NCBI RefSeq assembly: GCF_011044995.1
Contig: NZ_JAAKZW010000055.1
Coordinates: forward strand, 1 to 36,006
Direction: 5' to 3'
DNA from: Streptomyces mesophilus
GTDB lineage: Bacteria; Actinomycetota; Actinomycetes; Streptomycetales; Streptomycetaceae
DNA length: 36,006 nucleotides
Part shown: positions 15,106-23,404 of the stretch, one piece after another
Layout: each line of letters opens with the position of its first letter
Position numbering within the stretch: position 1 is the stretch's first letter
Notes under the pieces: model-generated
Databases searched by the model: none
What the model saw: the letters and a program-made list of their open reading frames with translations, nothing else
Told to the model about the DNA's origin: nothing
Translations under genes and position numbers: made by a program

Positions 15106-16032
15106 CTACTTGATGCCGGTGAAGTTCAAGGACTCCACCAGGCGGCGGCCCAGGAGGATGAGCAGGATGAGGACGGGCAGCACCGAGAGCGCGGAGCCGG
15201 CCATGATCCCGGTCCAGTCGGGCCGCGTGTTGGGCGACTGCTGCTGGAAGATGCCGAGCGCGACGGTGAGCACCCGGGTCTCCTCGTCACGGCCGGTCAG
15301 CAGCGGCCAGAGGTAGTCCTTCCAGGCCCACACCGTCGTGGTGAGCCCGATGGTGATCAGCGGTCCGCGGCTCATCGGCAGCACCACCCGCCAGAAGATC
15401 CCCCAGGCGCCGACCCCGTCGAGGACGGCCGCCTCCTCCACCTCACGCGGGATGGACAGGAAGAACTGGCGCAGGAAGAAGACCGCGAACGGGGTCATGA
15501 GGACGGCGGGCGCGACCATGCCGGCGAAGGTGTTCAGCCAGCCGAGGTTCTTCACCAGGACGAAGTTGGGCAGCAACGTGAAGATCGGCGGCACCATCAG
15601 CGCGGCGATCAGCACGCCGAACACGGCGTCGCGTCCGGGGAACCTGAGCCGGGCGAAGGCATAGCCGGCCATCGCGCAGAACAGGGTCTGCAGGGAGGCG
15701 ATCAGACCGCTGTAGACCACGGAGTTGAGCAGATAGCGCAGGAAGTCGACCTGGGCGCCGGAGCCGCCGGCGGCCACCGCCTCCTCCTGACTGGTCAGTC
15801 CGAGCACCCGCAGGAAGTTGATCATCGTGGGGTGCTCGGGCACGAGCCCGGTGGAGTCGGAGTAGAGGTCGGCCGCCGGGGTCAGCGCGGTGCGGACCAT
15901 CCAGTAGAACGGGAAGAGGGTGGCCAGGAGCGCGAGGACGAGCACGGTCCAGGCGGCGATCCTGCCCGGCGAGACCTTCGTGCGGATACGGGTGCGGGTT
16001 GAGACCTTCGTACGGATACGGGTGCTGGTCAT
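15106..16032 (-). CDS. ABC sugar importer permease, MalG-type (locus A)
   Basis: The 308-residue integral membrane permease has about six transmembrane helices (first at about 26-46, AAWTVLVLALLATLFPFYW). The cytoplasmic EAA loop EEAAVLDGVGAWGIFWRVVL (about residues 199-218) docks the ATPase. The C-terminus ESLNFTGIK is typical of MalG-like subunits. It pairs with the MalF subunit encoded 13 bases upstream. No ATPase gene lies in the locus, so a shared MsiK-type ATPase is presumed. The N-terminus carries a 10-residue in-frame tandem duplication (TRIRTKVSTR, then TRIRTKVS) from a 30-bp DNA repeat. ATG 16032 has GAGGAG upstream. Confidence 0.93.
   Translation of the reverse strand: MTSTRIRTKVSTRTRIRTKVSPGRIAAWTVLVLALLATLFPFYWMVRTALTPAADLYSDSTGLVPEHPTMINFLRVLGLTSQEEAVAAGGSGAQVDFLRYLLNSVVYSGLIASLQTLFCAMAGYAFARLRFPGRDAVFGVLIAALMVPPIFTLLPNFVLVKNLGWLNTFAGMVAPAVLMTPFAVFFLRQFFLSIPREVEEAAVLDGVGAWGIFWRVVLPMSRGPLITIGLTTTVWAWKDYLWPLLTGRDEETRVLTVALGIFQQQSPNTRPDWTGIMAGSALSVLPVLILLILLGRRLVESLNFTGIK
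15971..16025. repeat. 30-bp-period in-frame duplication in the MalG N-terminus
   Basis: A 25-base sequence at 15971-15995 recurs at 16001-16025 with one mismatch (GAGACCTTCGTGCGGATACG in the first copy, T-A-C in place of T-G-C in the second). The period of 30 bp equals 10 codons, so the cytoplasmic N-terminus of the permease gains a second basic TRIRTKVS block without a frameshift. Confidence 0.85.
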
Positions 16033-16045
16033 GGTGTCCGTCTCC

Positions 16046-16999
16046 TCAGGCCAGGTCCGAGCGGGAGGCCCGCAGCAGGCGCATCTGGACCGCGGTCAGC
16101 ACACCGAGCACCAGCGCGAGGACCACCGCGACGGCCGAGGCGTACCCCATGTGGAACTGCGCGAAGGCCTGTTCGTAGATGTAGTAGTAGATGACCCGGG
16201 TGGCGCCGACAGGGCCGCCCTTCGTGGTCACCGCGATGGTGTCGAAGATCTGGAACGAGCCGATCAGCGAGACCACCAGGACAAGGGCGAGCACGGGGCG
16301 AAGGAGCGGCAGCGTGATCCGGTGGAACATCCGCCACTCGCCGGCGCCGTCCAACGAGGCGCTCTCGTAGAGGTGCTGGGGCACCTGGAGCATTCCGGCG
16401 TACAGGAGCAGGGCCGTGTAGCCGGCGTACGCCCAGGTGTTGACCGCGGCGATGGTCGGCATGGCCAGGTCGGGCGAGGTGAAGAAGCCGGAGGTGCCGA
16501 GGCCGAGGGCTTCCAGGACGTGGTTGACGAAGCCCAGGTTGGCGTCGAGCAGCCACATCCACAGCAGACCCACGGTGACATTGGGGACCAGCCACGGCAC
16601 GAGCAGCATCGCCCGCAGCGCCACCGACCGGGTCAGCCGGTGCATCAGGGTGGCCAGGAGCAGGGCGAGCAGGGTCTGTGAGCCGATGTTGAGGACCACG
16701 TAGGAGGCGGTGACCTTGATGGCGTTCCAGAACTGTTCGTCGCCGATCAGCTGCGTGTAGTTCTCCGCGCCGACGAAGTTCGGCGGGGCGAGCATGTTGT
16801 AGTCGGTGAGCGAGTAGTAGACGCCGCGGACCGTCGGATACGCGTAGAAGAGCGCGAAGCCCACCAGCGCCGGGGCCAGGAACAGCCAGGCCGCCTTGCG
16901 GTCATCACGCGGCCTGCCAGGGCTTTCCCGCTTCTCGACCGATCCGGCACGTATGCCGGAGCTCTTGTCCGGCGGCGCAACTGCCGTCTTGGCGCCCAT
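16046..16999 (-). CDS. ABC sugar importer permease, MalF-type (locus A)
   Basis: The 317-residue permease has about six transmembrane helices (first at about 36-56, AAWLFLAPALVGFALFYAYP). The EAA loop is ESASLDGAGEWRMFHRITL and the FDTIAVTTKGGP segment is conserved in MalF-like sugar permeases. It forms the translocation channel with MalG. ATG 16999 (GGAGG 8 bases upstream, encoding MGAKTAVAPPDKSS) is preferred over an in-frame start at 17089 that would run into the promoter region. It is the first gene of the leftward locus A operon and is divergent from the DUF4832 gene. Confidence 0.92.
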   Translation of the reverse strand: MGAKTAVAPPDKSSGIRAGSVEKRESPGRPRDDRKAAWLFLAPALVGFALFYAYPTVRGVYYSLTDYNMLAPPNFVGAENYTQLIGDEQFWNAIKVTASYVVLNIGSQTLLALLLATLMHRLTRSVALRAMLLVPWLVPNVTVGLLWMWLLDANLGFVNHVLEALGLGTSGFFTSPDLAMPTIAAVNTWAYAGYTALLLYAGMLQVPQHLYESASLDGAGEWRMFHRITLPLLRPVLALVLVVSLIGSFQIFDTIAVTTKGGPVGATRVIYYYIYEQAFAQFHMGYASAVAVVLALVLGVLTAVQMRLLRASRSDLA

Positions 17000-17060
17000 G
17001 GTTACGCCTCCGAAGAGATCTCGTGCCGCACCTCTTGTCAGTGCCGCGCCGTGCACACAT

Positions 17061-17089
17061 ATTGATGAGCAACAGCGAAAGTTTGTCAA
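17061..17089 (-). promoter_or_regulatory. Candidate promoter of the locus A operon
   Basis: On the minus strand TTGACA (17089-17084) is a perfect -35 box, followed after 17 bases by ATCAAT (17066-17061), a fair -10 element. This lies 62 bases upstream of the MalF start in the control region shared with the DUF4832 gene. The GTTTGTCAAT motif overlaps the -35 box, a natural place for a repressor. Confidence 0.5.
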
Positions 17090-17167
17090 TGCTGGCGCAT
17101 AAACCCGGTGACGACCGGGCTCGCGGAACCGACCTGCAACTCCCCCCGTCCACTTGGAGGTTGATCC

Positions 17168-19180
17168 ATGCGTACGTCCCTGCGCAGACGCGGCAGAGGG
17201 CTCTCGGCAGCCCTGTGTGCCGCGGCCGCGGCGCTCGCTCTGGTGGCGCTGCCCGCCGGCGCCCAGGCCGCGGACCCCGACGCACAGGCCCGCAAGAAGG
17301 CACCGGCCGTCACGGCGGCGGGAGTTCCCGACCGTCCCGCACCCGGACCGAGCCCCGACCCGGCGCTACCCGTCCACGCGCTCGCTCCCGCCGACTCCCC
17401 CGTGGACAATCCGCTCAAGGGCTTTGCCCGCTTCTACCAGCCGGGCGGCAACCAGAACGCCGGCTACCCGCACTCACTGACCTGGGCGTACTTCGGCCTG
17501 TCCGAGGTCATGAACAGCGCCTCGAACTGCGGGAGTTACAACTGGAGCGTGCTCGACAGCGCCCTGCAGGAGATCGCGCAGGCCGGCCATCAGGCGGCGA
17601 TCCGCTTCTACATGGAGTATCCGGGCGGCACCGGCACCCATCCCGCGAACGCGATCCCGCCCTGCTTCGACGGGAAGGTCGCCAACCGCGAGAACACCTA
17701 CTGGGGCACCACGAGCCCCGACTACGACAGCCCGTATCTGCGCACCGCGCTCAAGGACTTCATCGCCGCGTTCGGCGCGCGCTACGACGGCGATCCGCGC
17801 CTGGGCTACATCCACCTGGGCCTGGTCGGCCTGTGGGGCGAGTGGCACACCTGGCCCTACGACACGGACACGGCCGGCGACTCGTACCCGAACTACATGC
17901 CGACCGACGCGAACGGCGCCGAGCTGATCAACGCGTACAACAACGCCTTCAAGAAGACCCGCCTGGAAGTCCGCTACCCGGAATCCGCGGGCGGCGCGGC
18001 CAACAGCCTCCCGGCCATCGGCTACCACGACGACTCCTTCTGCTACCGCGAGGGCAGCCCGGCGGCCGGGGTGACGCTGCCGGTGTCGATGGGCGGCGCC
18101 CCCTGGGCCCAGCTGCAGAAGGCCGTCGAGCAGGGCGTGGAGAACAAGTGGACCACCGCGTCCATGGGCGGTGAGGTACGGCCGGAGATCCAGAGCACCG
18201 CGTTCGCCGACTGGCCCGGTGGCACCGGTTCCGTGGACAACATGAAGGCGTGCATCGAGCTGGAGCACACCACCTGGAAGATCAACGAGCGCAGTGGCGA
18301 GTACGCCGCCGCCGATCCCAAGGTGGCCGCCGCGGTCCGGCTCATGGGCTACGACCTGGGGGTCAAGAACGCGTACTTCCAGAACACGGCGCAGGGCAGC
18401 ACCAAGGTCGGCGTGCAGATCAGCAACAACGGTGTGGCGCCCTTCTACTACCCGTGGGAGGTCAGCCTCGGCCTGAAGGACGCGGACGGGAACCTGGTCA
18501 AGAGCTGGAAGACCTCCTGGGATCTGCGCAAGGTCATGCCCCTGAAGATCCGCGCCTTCCCCGACTGGGGCGTCGGCTCCGACCCCACGTATCTGGACTA
18601 CGGCCGCCCGTACTACTTCGACGCGACGGTGGACCTCTCGACCGTGAACGCCGGCGAGTACCAGCTGGTCATGAAGGCCAAGAACCCCCTGGAGGACGTG
18701 AGTTCGGCGGCCAAGAAGCTGCGGTTCGCCAATGCCGGACAGCAGGCGGACGGCTGGCTCGACCTCGGTGACATGAATGTCGGCGCGGGGCAGGGCAGCG
18801 ACCCCAAGAGCTATGAGGCGGAGGCCGCCGGCAACACCCTCACGGGCGGCGCCGTCACCGCCGACTGCGCCGGCTGCTCCGGTGGCGCCAAGGTCGGCTA
18901 TCTGGGCAACGGCGCGACCCTCACGTTCAACGGTGTCGACGGCGGCAGCGGCGGTACGCGCACGGTGACCGTGCACTACGCGACCGCGACGGCCCGCAGC
19001 GCCACCGTCCGGGCCAACAACGGCACGGCACAGACCGTCCAGTTCGGCCCGACCGCCGACTGGTGGACGACCTCGACGGCCACCGTGCAGCTGAACCTGC
19101 AGGCGGGCACGGGCAATAGCGTCACCATCGCCAACCCCTCGGGCTGGGCACCCGACATCGACCGGATCACCGTCAGCTGA
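17168..19180 (+). CDS. Secreted DUF4832 protein with C-terminal CBM35-like module; probable polysaccharide-active enzyme
   Basis: The 670-residue exported protein has a Sec signal peptide at about 1-34 (cleavage near AQA|AD). A Pro/Ala-rich spacer (about 46-76) is followed by a TIM-barrel-like domain of the DUF4832 type (about 78-380). A motif GLWGEWHTWP at 222-230 places Glu225 where clan GH-A enzymes carry the acid/base residue. A beta-sandwich (about 390-530) and a CBM35/CBM6-type carbohydrate-binding module (about 549-670, YEAEAAGNTLTGGA to DIDRITVS) follow. The architecture is that of a glycoside hydrolase; I know of no established activity for the DUF4832 domain. It is divergent from the MalFG/binding protein/GH36 operon, so it probably releases the oligosaccharide that this operon imports. 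Confidence 0.85.
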   Translation: MRTSLRRRGRGLSAALCAAAAALALVALPAGAQAADPDAQARKKAPAVTAAGVPDRPAPGPSPDPALPVHALAPADSPVDNPLKGFARFYQPGGNQNAGYPHSLTWAYFGLSEVMNSASNCGSYNWSVLDSALQEIAQAGHQAAIRFYMEYPGGTGTHPANAIPPCFDGKVANRENTYWGTTSPDYDSPYLRTALKDFIAAFGARYDGDPRLGYIHLGLVGLWGEWHTWPYDTDTAGDSYPNYMPTDANGAELINAYNNAFKKTRLEVRYPESAGGAANSLPAIGYHDDSFCYREGSPAAGVTLPVSMGGAPWAQLQKAVEQGVENKWTTASMGGEVRPEIQSTAFADWPGGTGSVDNMKACIELEHTTWKINERSGEYAAADPKVAAAVRLMGYDLGVKNAYFQNTAQGSTKVGVQISNNGVAPFYYPWEVSLGLKDADGNLVKSWKTSWDLRKVMPLKIRAFPDWGVGSDPTYLDYGRPYYFDATVDLSTVNAGEYQLVMKAKNPLEDVSSAAKKLRFANAGQQADGWLDLGDMNVGAGQGSDPKSYEAEAAGNTLTGGAVTADCAGCSGGAKVGYLGNGATLTFNGVDGGSGGTRTVTVHYATATARSATVRANNGTAQTVQFGPTADWWTTSTATVQLNLQAGTGNSVTIANPSGWAPDIDRITVS

Positions 19181-19196
19181 CCCGGCTCCGTCCCGG

Positions 19197-19232
19197 CGCG
19201 CCGGCCACCCCCTCCCCGGGGCGGCCGGCGCG
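19197..19232. terminator. Bidirectional terminator between DUF4832 and GH4 genes
   Basis: CGCGCCGGCC (19197-19206) and GGCCGGCGCG (19223-19232) form a perfect 10-bp stem with a 16-base loop. It sits in the short gap between two convergent genes and so ends both transcripts. Confidence 0.78.
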
Positions 19233-19254
19233 TCCCCATCGGCCCGCCCGAGCC

Positions 19255-20595
19255 TCAGTCGCCGAGCAGCGCCCGGAGCCCCGGCTGCAACCGCTCCCCA
19301 TGCGCCCGCACCATGGCGTCGCACAGCTGCCAGATCCGCTCGACGGGCAGCGCGGCCGCCGTCGCCGGGTCGGTCATGGCGGCGTGGCGGATATGGCGGG
19401 GTTCGTCGTCGAGTGCGGCCCGTACCACCAGGTCGCTGGTGCTGAGATACGTGCGGTTGAGCGCCGCCAGCTGCGGCGGCAGCGCGCCGATCCGGGTGGG
19501 CTGGACACCGGAGGCGTCGACCAGACAGGGCACTTCGACGACTCCGTGCGCGGGCAGGTTGTCGATCAGACCGTGGTTGGGGACGTTTCCGTAGACGGTG
19601 CGCGGGGTGCCGGTCACGACGCTGTGGATGATCTGCGGCGCGTACTCCATCGTGCCCTCGACGGCCAGCGGCTCCCCGGAGGCGAGTGCTTCCTTCGTAC
19701 GGTGGTACTGCGCCACGTTGTCGTCGACGATCCCGACGTACGCGCCGATCGGCAGCCGCAGGCGCTCCACCTCGCTGTCGTGGTGGAGGTACCAGGGCAC
19801 GTATTCGCTGGAGTGTTCGCTGGTCTCGGTCGGGTAGCAGCCGAGCCGCCGGTACATGTCGACGCGCACCCGGCGCCTCAACTGCGCGTCGGACGCGATC
19901 AGTTCGTCGAGGAGCGGGTAGAGGTCGCGGCCTTCGTGCTCGAAACGCAGGACCCAGGCCTGGTGGTTGACCCCGGCGGCCCGGTAGGTGAGGTCCTCGT
20001 ACGGGACGTTCACGAGCTTGGCCAGGTCCTGCATCGTCCAGTACACCGAGTGGCACAGGCCCACGACCTTGGTGAGACCGGTGGCGGCCGTAACGTACTG
20101 GATGTTCATGGCCATGGGGTTGGTGTAGTTGAGCAGCCACGCGTCCGGGCACAGTTCGGCCATGTCCGTGCCGAGCTCTTTGAGGAACGGGAACGTGCGC
20201 AGGGCGCGGAAGATGCCGCCGATGCCGAGGGTGTCGCCGATGGTCTGGCGCAGCCCGAATCGGGCGGGGACGTCGAAGTCGGTGCGGGTGGCCTCGCCCA
20301 TGCCGATCTGCACGATGTTGATGACGAAGTCGGCGTCCGCGAGGGCCGTACGGCGGTCGGTGTGTGCGGTGATGGTGGCGTCGGCGTCCCGGTGGCGCGC
20401 GATGTACGCGGCGGCCGCCTGAGCGGTGGCCAGACGCTCGGGGTCGATGTCGTGCAGGGCGATATGGACGTCCTCGAGCTCCGGGAAGGCGAAGAGGTCG
20501 GCGAGCAGGCCCTGGGTGAAGACGACGCTGCCGGCGCCGACGAAGGTGATCTTCAGCTGGCTCTTGCTGCTCTTCAGCTGGCTCTTGCGGCTCAT
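19255..20595 (-). CDS. GH4-family alpha-glycosidase (alpha-galactosidase-like), NAD+-dependent
   Basis: The 446-residue cytoplasmic enzyme belongs to GH4, whose members cleave by an NAD+- and Mn2+-dependent oxidation/elimination mechanism. The dinucleotide motif ITFVGAGSVVFT lies at 16-27. INIVQIGMGEA and LLNYTNPMAMN are conserved segments. The metal ligands are Cys181 in GLCHSVYW and His211 in GVNHQAW. The CHSV form is typical of the alpha-galactosidase/alpha-glucosidase branch that acts on non-phosphorylated sugars. The N-terminus contains a 7-residue duplication (KSQLKSS, KSQLKIT). ATG 20595 overlaps the PfkB stop (ATGA), so translation is probably coupled. It is the last gene of the locus B operon. 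Confidence 0.9.
   Translation of the reverse strand: MSRKSQLKSSKSQLKITFVGAGSVVFTQGLLADLFAFPELEDVHIALHDIDPERLATAQAAAAYIARHRDADATITAHTDRRTALADADFVINIVQIGMGEATRTDFDVPARFGLRQTIGDTLGIGGIFRALRTFPFLKELGTDMAELCPDAWLLNYTNPMAMNIQYVTAATGLTKVVGLCHSVYWTMQDLAKLVNVPYEDLTYRAAGVNHQAWVLRFEHEGRDLYPLLDELIASDAQLRRRVRVDMYRRLGCYPTETSEHSSEYVPWYLHHDSEVERLRLPIGAYVGIVDDNVAQYHRTKEALASGEPLAVEGTMEYAPQIIHSVVTGTPRTVYGNVPNHGLIDNLPAHGVVEVPCLVDASGVQPTRIGALPPQLAALNRTYLSTSDLVVRAALDDEPRHIRHAAMTDPATAAALPVERIWQLCDAMVRAHGERLQPGLRALLGD
20550..20588. repeat. 21-bp-period in-frame duplication in the GH4 N-terminus
   Basis: TCTTCAGCTGGCTCTTGC occurs at 20550-20567 and again at 20571-20588, a perfect 18-base match with a 21-bp period (7 codons). 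It adds an extra KSQLK block just before the first beta-strand of the Rossmann fold. Confidence 0.85.
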
Positions 20596-21542
20596 ACGAG
20601 AGGTGCTCCGGTACGGGTGAGGTGGGTGAGGGCCTCGTCCCAGGTGGGCTGGGCCGTGGTGCCGCCGTGGGCTCGGGTGGACAGGGCGCCGCAGACGACG
20701 GCGAACTTCAGCGCCTCCTGCGGCGGTCGGCCGTCCAGCGTCGCGGCGACGAAACCGGCGTCGAAGCTGTCGCCCGCGCCGACCGTGTCCGTGACCTCGA
20801 CCGGCAGGCCGGGCGCGGTGTGCAGGGTGCGGCCGTCGTGGCACAGGGCGCCGTCCGCGCCGTTCTTGACGACCGTCAACGGGCCGCGCGCGCTGAGGAG
20901 TTGGGCCGCCGTATGCGCGCTGGTCGCGCCGGGGCCCGCAAGGCGCAGGGCTTCCTGGGCGTTGGGCAGCAGGATGTCGGTCTCCGCGAGTACGGCGTCG
21001 AGCCCCTGCCACCGGTCGGCCGGGTCGTCCTGGGTGTCCAGGGAGGTGGTCGCGCCGTGGGCGTGCGCGGTGCGCAGCAGGGCGGGCAGGTCGGCGGCCA
21101 GGCGCGGCTGAAGGAAGTACGAGGAGGTGTGGACGTGCCGGCTCGCGGCGAGGAGGTCGTCGGGGATGTCCGCGCCGCTGACCACCCCGAGCGTGCCGGG
21201 CGAGGTAAGGACGGCCCGGTCGTCGCCCCGGGTGAGGACGACGGTCAGCGGGGTGGGCCGGTCGGGATCCATGCGCAGTCCGCGGGTGTCGACGCCGCGC
21301 GCGGCGAGGGTGTCCCGCAGATAGCGCCCGGCGTCGTCGTCCCCGACGCGGCCCGCGAAGGCGACCCGCAGGCCGAGGCGCGCGGCCCCGCAGGCCATGA
21401 TCGCGGCCGAGCCGCCGACGGTGAACGAGCCGGATTCCACGAGCTGTTCGCGCTGCCCGAAGGCGAGGGGTGCGGTGAGCGGGCCGAGGATCACATCGGG
21501 GTTGGCGTCCCCGACGACGAGCAGGTCGTACTGGTGCGGCAT
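20592..21542 (-). CDS. PfkB-family sugar kinase
   Basis: The 316-residue ribokinase-fold kinase phosphorylates a sugar or nucleoside with ATP. Visible features are the N-terminal LLVVGDANPDVI strand, the PfkB signature 1 region (GGSAAIMACGAARLGLRVAF), and the signature 2 region DTVGAGDSFDAGF with catalytic Asp258. The length is normal. The substrate cannot be read from the sequence. Its place between the MalG and GH4 genes suggests it phosphorylates the monosaccharide freed by GH4, for example galactose, galactosamine or N-acetylgalactosamine. It overlaps the GH4 start by 4 bases and follows MalG by 27 bases in one operon. Confidence 0.9.
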   Translation of the reverse strand: MPHQYDLLVVGDANPDVILGPLTAPLAFGQREQLVESGSFTVGGSAAIMACGAARLGLRVAFAGRVGDDDAGRYLRDTLAARGVDTRGLRMDPDRPTPLTVVLTRGDDRAVLTSPGTLGVVSGADIPDDLLAASRHVHTSSYFLQPRLAADLPALLRTAHAHGATTSLDTQDDPADRWQGLDAVLAETDILLPNAQEALRLAGPGATSAHTAAQLLSARGPLTVVKNGADGALCHDGRTLHTAPGLPVEVTDTVGAGDSFDAGFVAATLDGRPPQEALKFAVVCGALSTRAHGGTTAQPTWDEALTHLTRTGAPLV

Positions 21543-21569
21543 GGAGATCCTTCTCGTACGGGAAAGGGC

Positions 21570-22454
21570 TCAGCCCTTGAGTCCGGTGGAGGTGAGGGAG
21601 CGGATGAACGTCTTCTGCGCGGCGAGGAAGGCGAGCAGCACCGGAAGCACGGTGATCACGTTCCCGGCCATCACCGCGGACCACCGGGTGTGGTGCTGTC
21701 CCTGGAAGGTGGTCAGCCCCAGCTGCAGCGTGTACTGGGTGTCGTGGTTGATCGCGATCAGCGGCCAGGACAGGTCGTTCCACGTGGTCAGGAAGGTGAG
21801 GACGGCGACGGTGGCGAGCGCGGGGCGGGCGAGCGGCAGCACGATCGACCACAACACGCGCAGCCGGGAGCAGCCGTCCATCCAGGCGGCCTCCTCCAGC
21901 TCCCGGGGCAGGGAGAGGAAGAACTGCCTCAGGAGGAACACCGCGAACGGGGTCACCAGGGACGGGACGATCAACGCGCCCAGGGTGTCGATGAGTCCGA
22001 GCTGCTTCATCACCAGGAAGGTGGGGATCATCGTCAGCTGGAACGGGACCGCCATGGTGGCCAGCATCAGTACGAGCAGCGCCCGCGAGCCACGGAACCG
22101 CATCCGGGCGAAGGCATAGCCGCCGAGTGCGCCGAAGACGAGGTTCGAGGCGACGGCGACGCCCGAGACGATCAGGGAGTTGAGCAGCCAGCGCGGGAAC
22201 ATCGCGTTGCCGAGGACATAGCGGTAGCCGCCGAGGTCCAGGTCGGAAGGCCACAGAGCGGGCGGGAAGCGGTTGATCTCGGCGTCGCTCATCACCGAGC
22301 TGACAAGCAGCCAGAGCAGCGGCAGCGCGAACAGCAGGGCGAGCGGGGCGAGCAGCAAGTGCCAGGCGCTGAAGGGGAGTCGGATACGGCGGCGGGTGAC
22401 CGCGGTCGCGGCGGCGGGGCGCCGGGTGGCCTCGGGCAGGGCGGTGAGGGTCAT
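21570..22454 (-). CDS. ABC sugar importer permease, MalG-type (locus B)
   Basis: The 294-residue membrane permease has about six transmembrane helices (first at about 31-53, LLLAPLALLFALPLLWLLVS). The EAA loop LEEAAWMDGCSRLRVLWSIV and the C-terminal SLTSTGLKG are typical of MalG. The start ATG 22454 overlaps the stop of the MalF gene by 4 bases (ATGA), the usual coupling of the two channel subunits. The open frame extends far upstream across MalF and the binding-protein gene, but that extension is non-coding low-complexity Arg/Pro sequence. Confidence 0.92.
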   Translation of the reverse strand: MTLTALPEATRRPAAATAVTRRRIRLPFSAWHLLLAPLALLFALPLLWLLVSSVMSDAEINRFPPALWPSDLDLGGYRYVLGNAMFPRWLLNSLIVSGVAVASNLVFGALGGYAFARMRFRGSRALLVLMLATMAVPFQLTMIPTFLVMKQLGLIDTLGALIVPSLVTPFAVFLLRQFFLSLPRELEEAAWMDGCSRLRVLWSIVLPLARPALATVAVLTFLTTWNDLSWPLIAINHDTQYTLQLGLTTFQGQHHTRWSAVMAGNVITVLPVLLAFLAAQKTFIRSLTSTGLKG

Positions 22455-23395
22455 GAGGCGGCTGCTTCCGTACGGGCGCGGCCACGGACGGCCCGCAGCA
22501 GCACGGCCATCACGAACAGCGCCAGGGCGAGGACGTACGCGGCGGCGGCTCCGTATCCCGCGGTGAAGTTCTTGAACGCCTGCTCCCAGATGAAGTAGAC
22601 GATCACCGTGGTGGAGCCGAGCGGACCGCCCTTGGTGGTCACGTACACCAGGTCGAAGACCTGAAGGGCCTGGATGGTCTGCCACAGGAGCAGGAACACG
22701 CTCACGGGGGTGAGCGCCGGCAGGGTCACGTGGCGCAGGAGGTGGCGGCGCCGGGCTCCGTCGAGGCGGGCCGCCTCGATCAGCTCCTGGGGCACGTCCT
22801 GCAGCGCCGCCAGATAGACGACCGTGCACAGACCGGTGCCGCTCCACAGGGTGATGGCGACCAGGACGTACAGGGCCTGGGAAGGGTCGGTGAGGAAGCC
22901 CTGGGCGGAGACGCCGAGGTGGTGCAGGACCGAGTTGGCAGCCCCGAACTCGGGGTCGAGGACGAAGGAGAACAGCACGCCCTGCGCGGTGGCCGAGACG
23001 ACGAACGGCACGAAGAACAGGGTGCGGTACACGCCGACGAAGCGGATCCGCCGGTTGAGCACCAGGGCGAGCGCGAGACCGGCCACGATGCTCAGGGGCA
23101 CGTACAGAAGGGTGTAGACGAGCGTGTTCTGCACGGCCTCGTGGAAGTGCGGGTCCTGCGCCAGGGCGCGGTAGTTGTCCAGGCCCACCCACCGGCTGGG
23201 GGTGACCAGGTCGCTGGCGCGGAAGGAGAGCAGCAGCGACCAGAGCACGGGGACGACGCTGAGGCCGAGGATGACGAGGACGGCCGGCGAGACGAACGCC
23301 CAGGCGGTGGCGGCCTCCGTGCGGCGGCGCCGGCGCAGACCACGGGTGACTGCACGGTCGGGTGGCAGGGTCAGGGGTGTGGGAAGTCTCGGCAT
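22451..23395 (-). CDS. ABC sugar importer permease, MalF-type (locus B)
   Basis: The 314-residue permease has about six transmembrane helices after a basic N-terminus (GLRRRRRTEAA). The first helix is AWAFVSPAVLVILGLSVVPV (about 31-50). The EAA loop is IEAARLDGARRRHLLRHVTL and the FDLVYVTTKGGP segment is conserved in MalF-like sugar permeases. It starts at ATG 23395, 9 bases after the binding-protein stop. It forms a heterodimer with the MalG protein encoded next. The ATPase is not encoded nearby. Confidence 0.92.
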   Translation of the reverse strand: MPRLPTPLTLPPDRAVTRGLRRRRRTEAATAWAFVSPAVLVILGLSVVPVLWSLLLSFRASDLVTPSRWVGLDNYRALAQDPHFHEAVQNTLVYTLLYVPLSIVAGLALALVLNRRIRFVGVYRTLFFVPFVVSATAQGVLFSFVLDPEFGAANSVLHHLGVSAQGFLTDPSQALYVLVAITLWSGTGLCTVVYLAALQDVPQELIEAARLDGARRRHLLRHVTLPALTPVSVFLLLWQTIQALQVFDLVYVTTKGGPLGSTTVIVYFIWEQAFKNFTAGYGAAAAYVLALALFVMAVLLRAVRGRARTEAAAS

Positions 23396-23404
23396 CAGGG
23401 GTCC

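Noticed and set aside
17474..20152. Very long open frame on the minus strand opposite the DUF4832 gene
   Set aside because: Arg/Gly/Ala-rich sequence without family motifs, crossing two real genes. Long antisense frames are a by-product of GC-biased third codon positions.
19255..22485. GH4 frame open far upstream, suggesting a large fusion protein
   Set aside because: The upstream part is Arg/Pro-rich and overlaps the PfkB and MalG genes in another frame. The GH4 domain starts at ATG 20595 with an ATGA overlap to PfkB.
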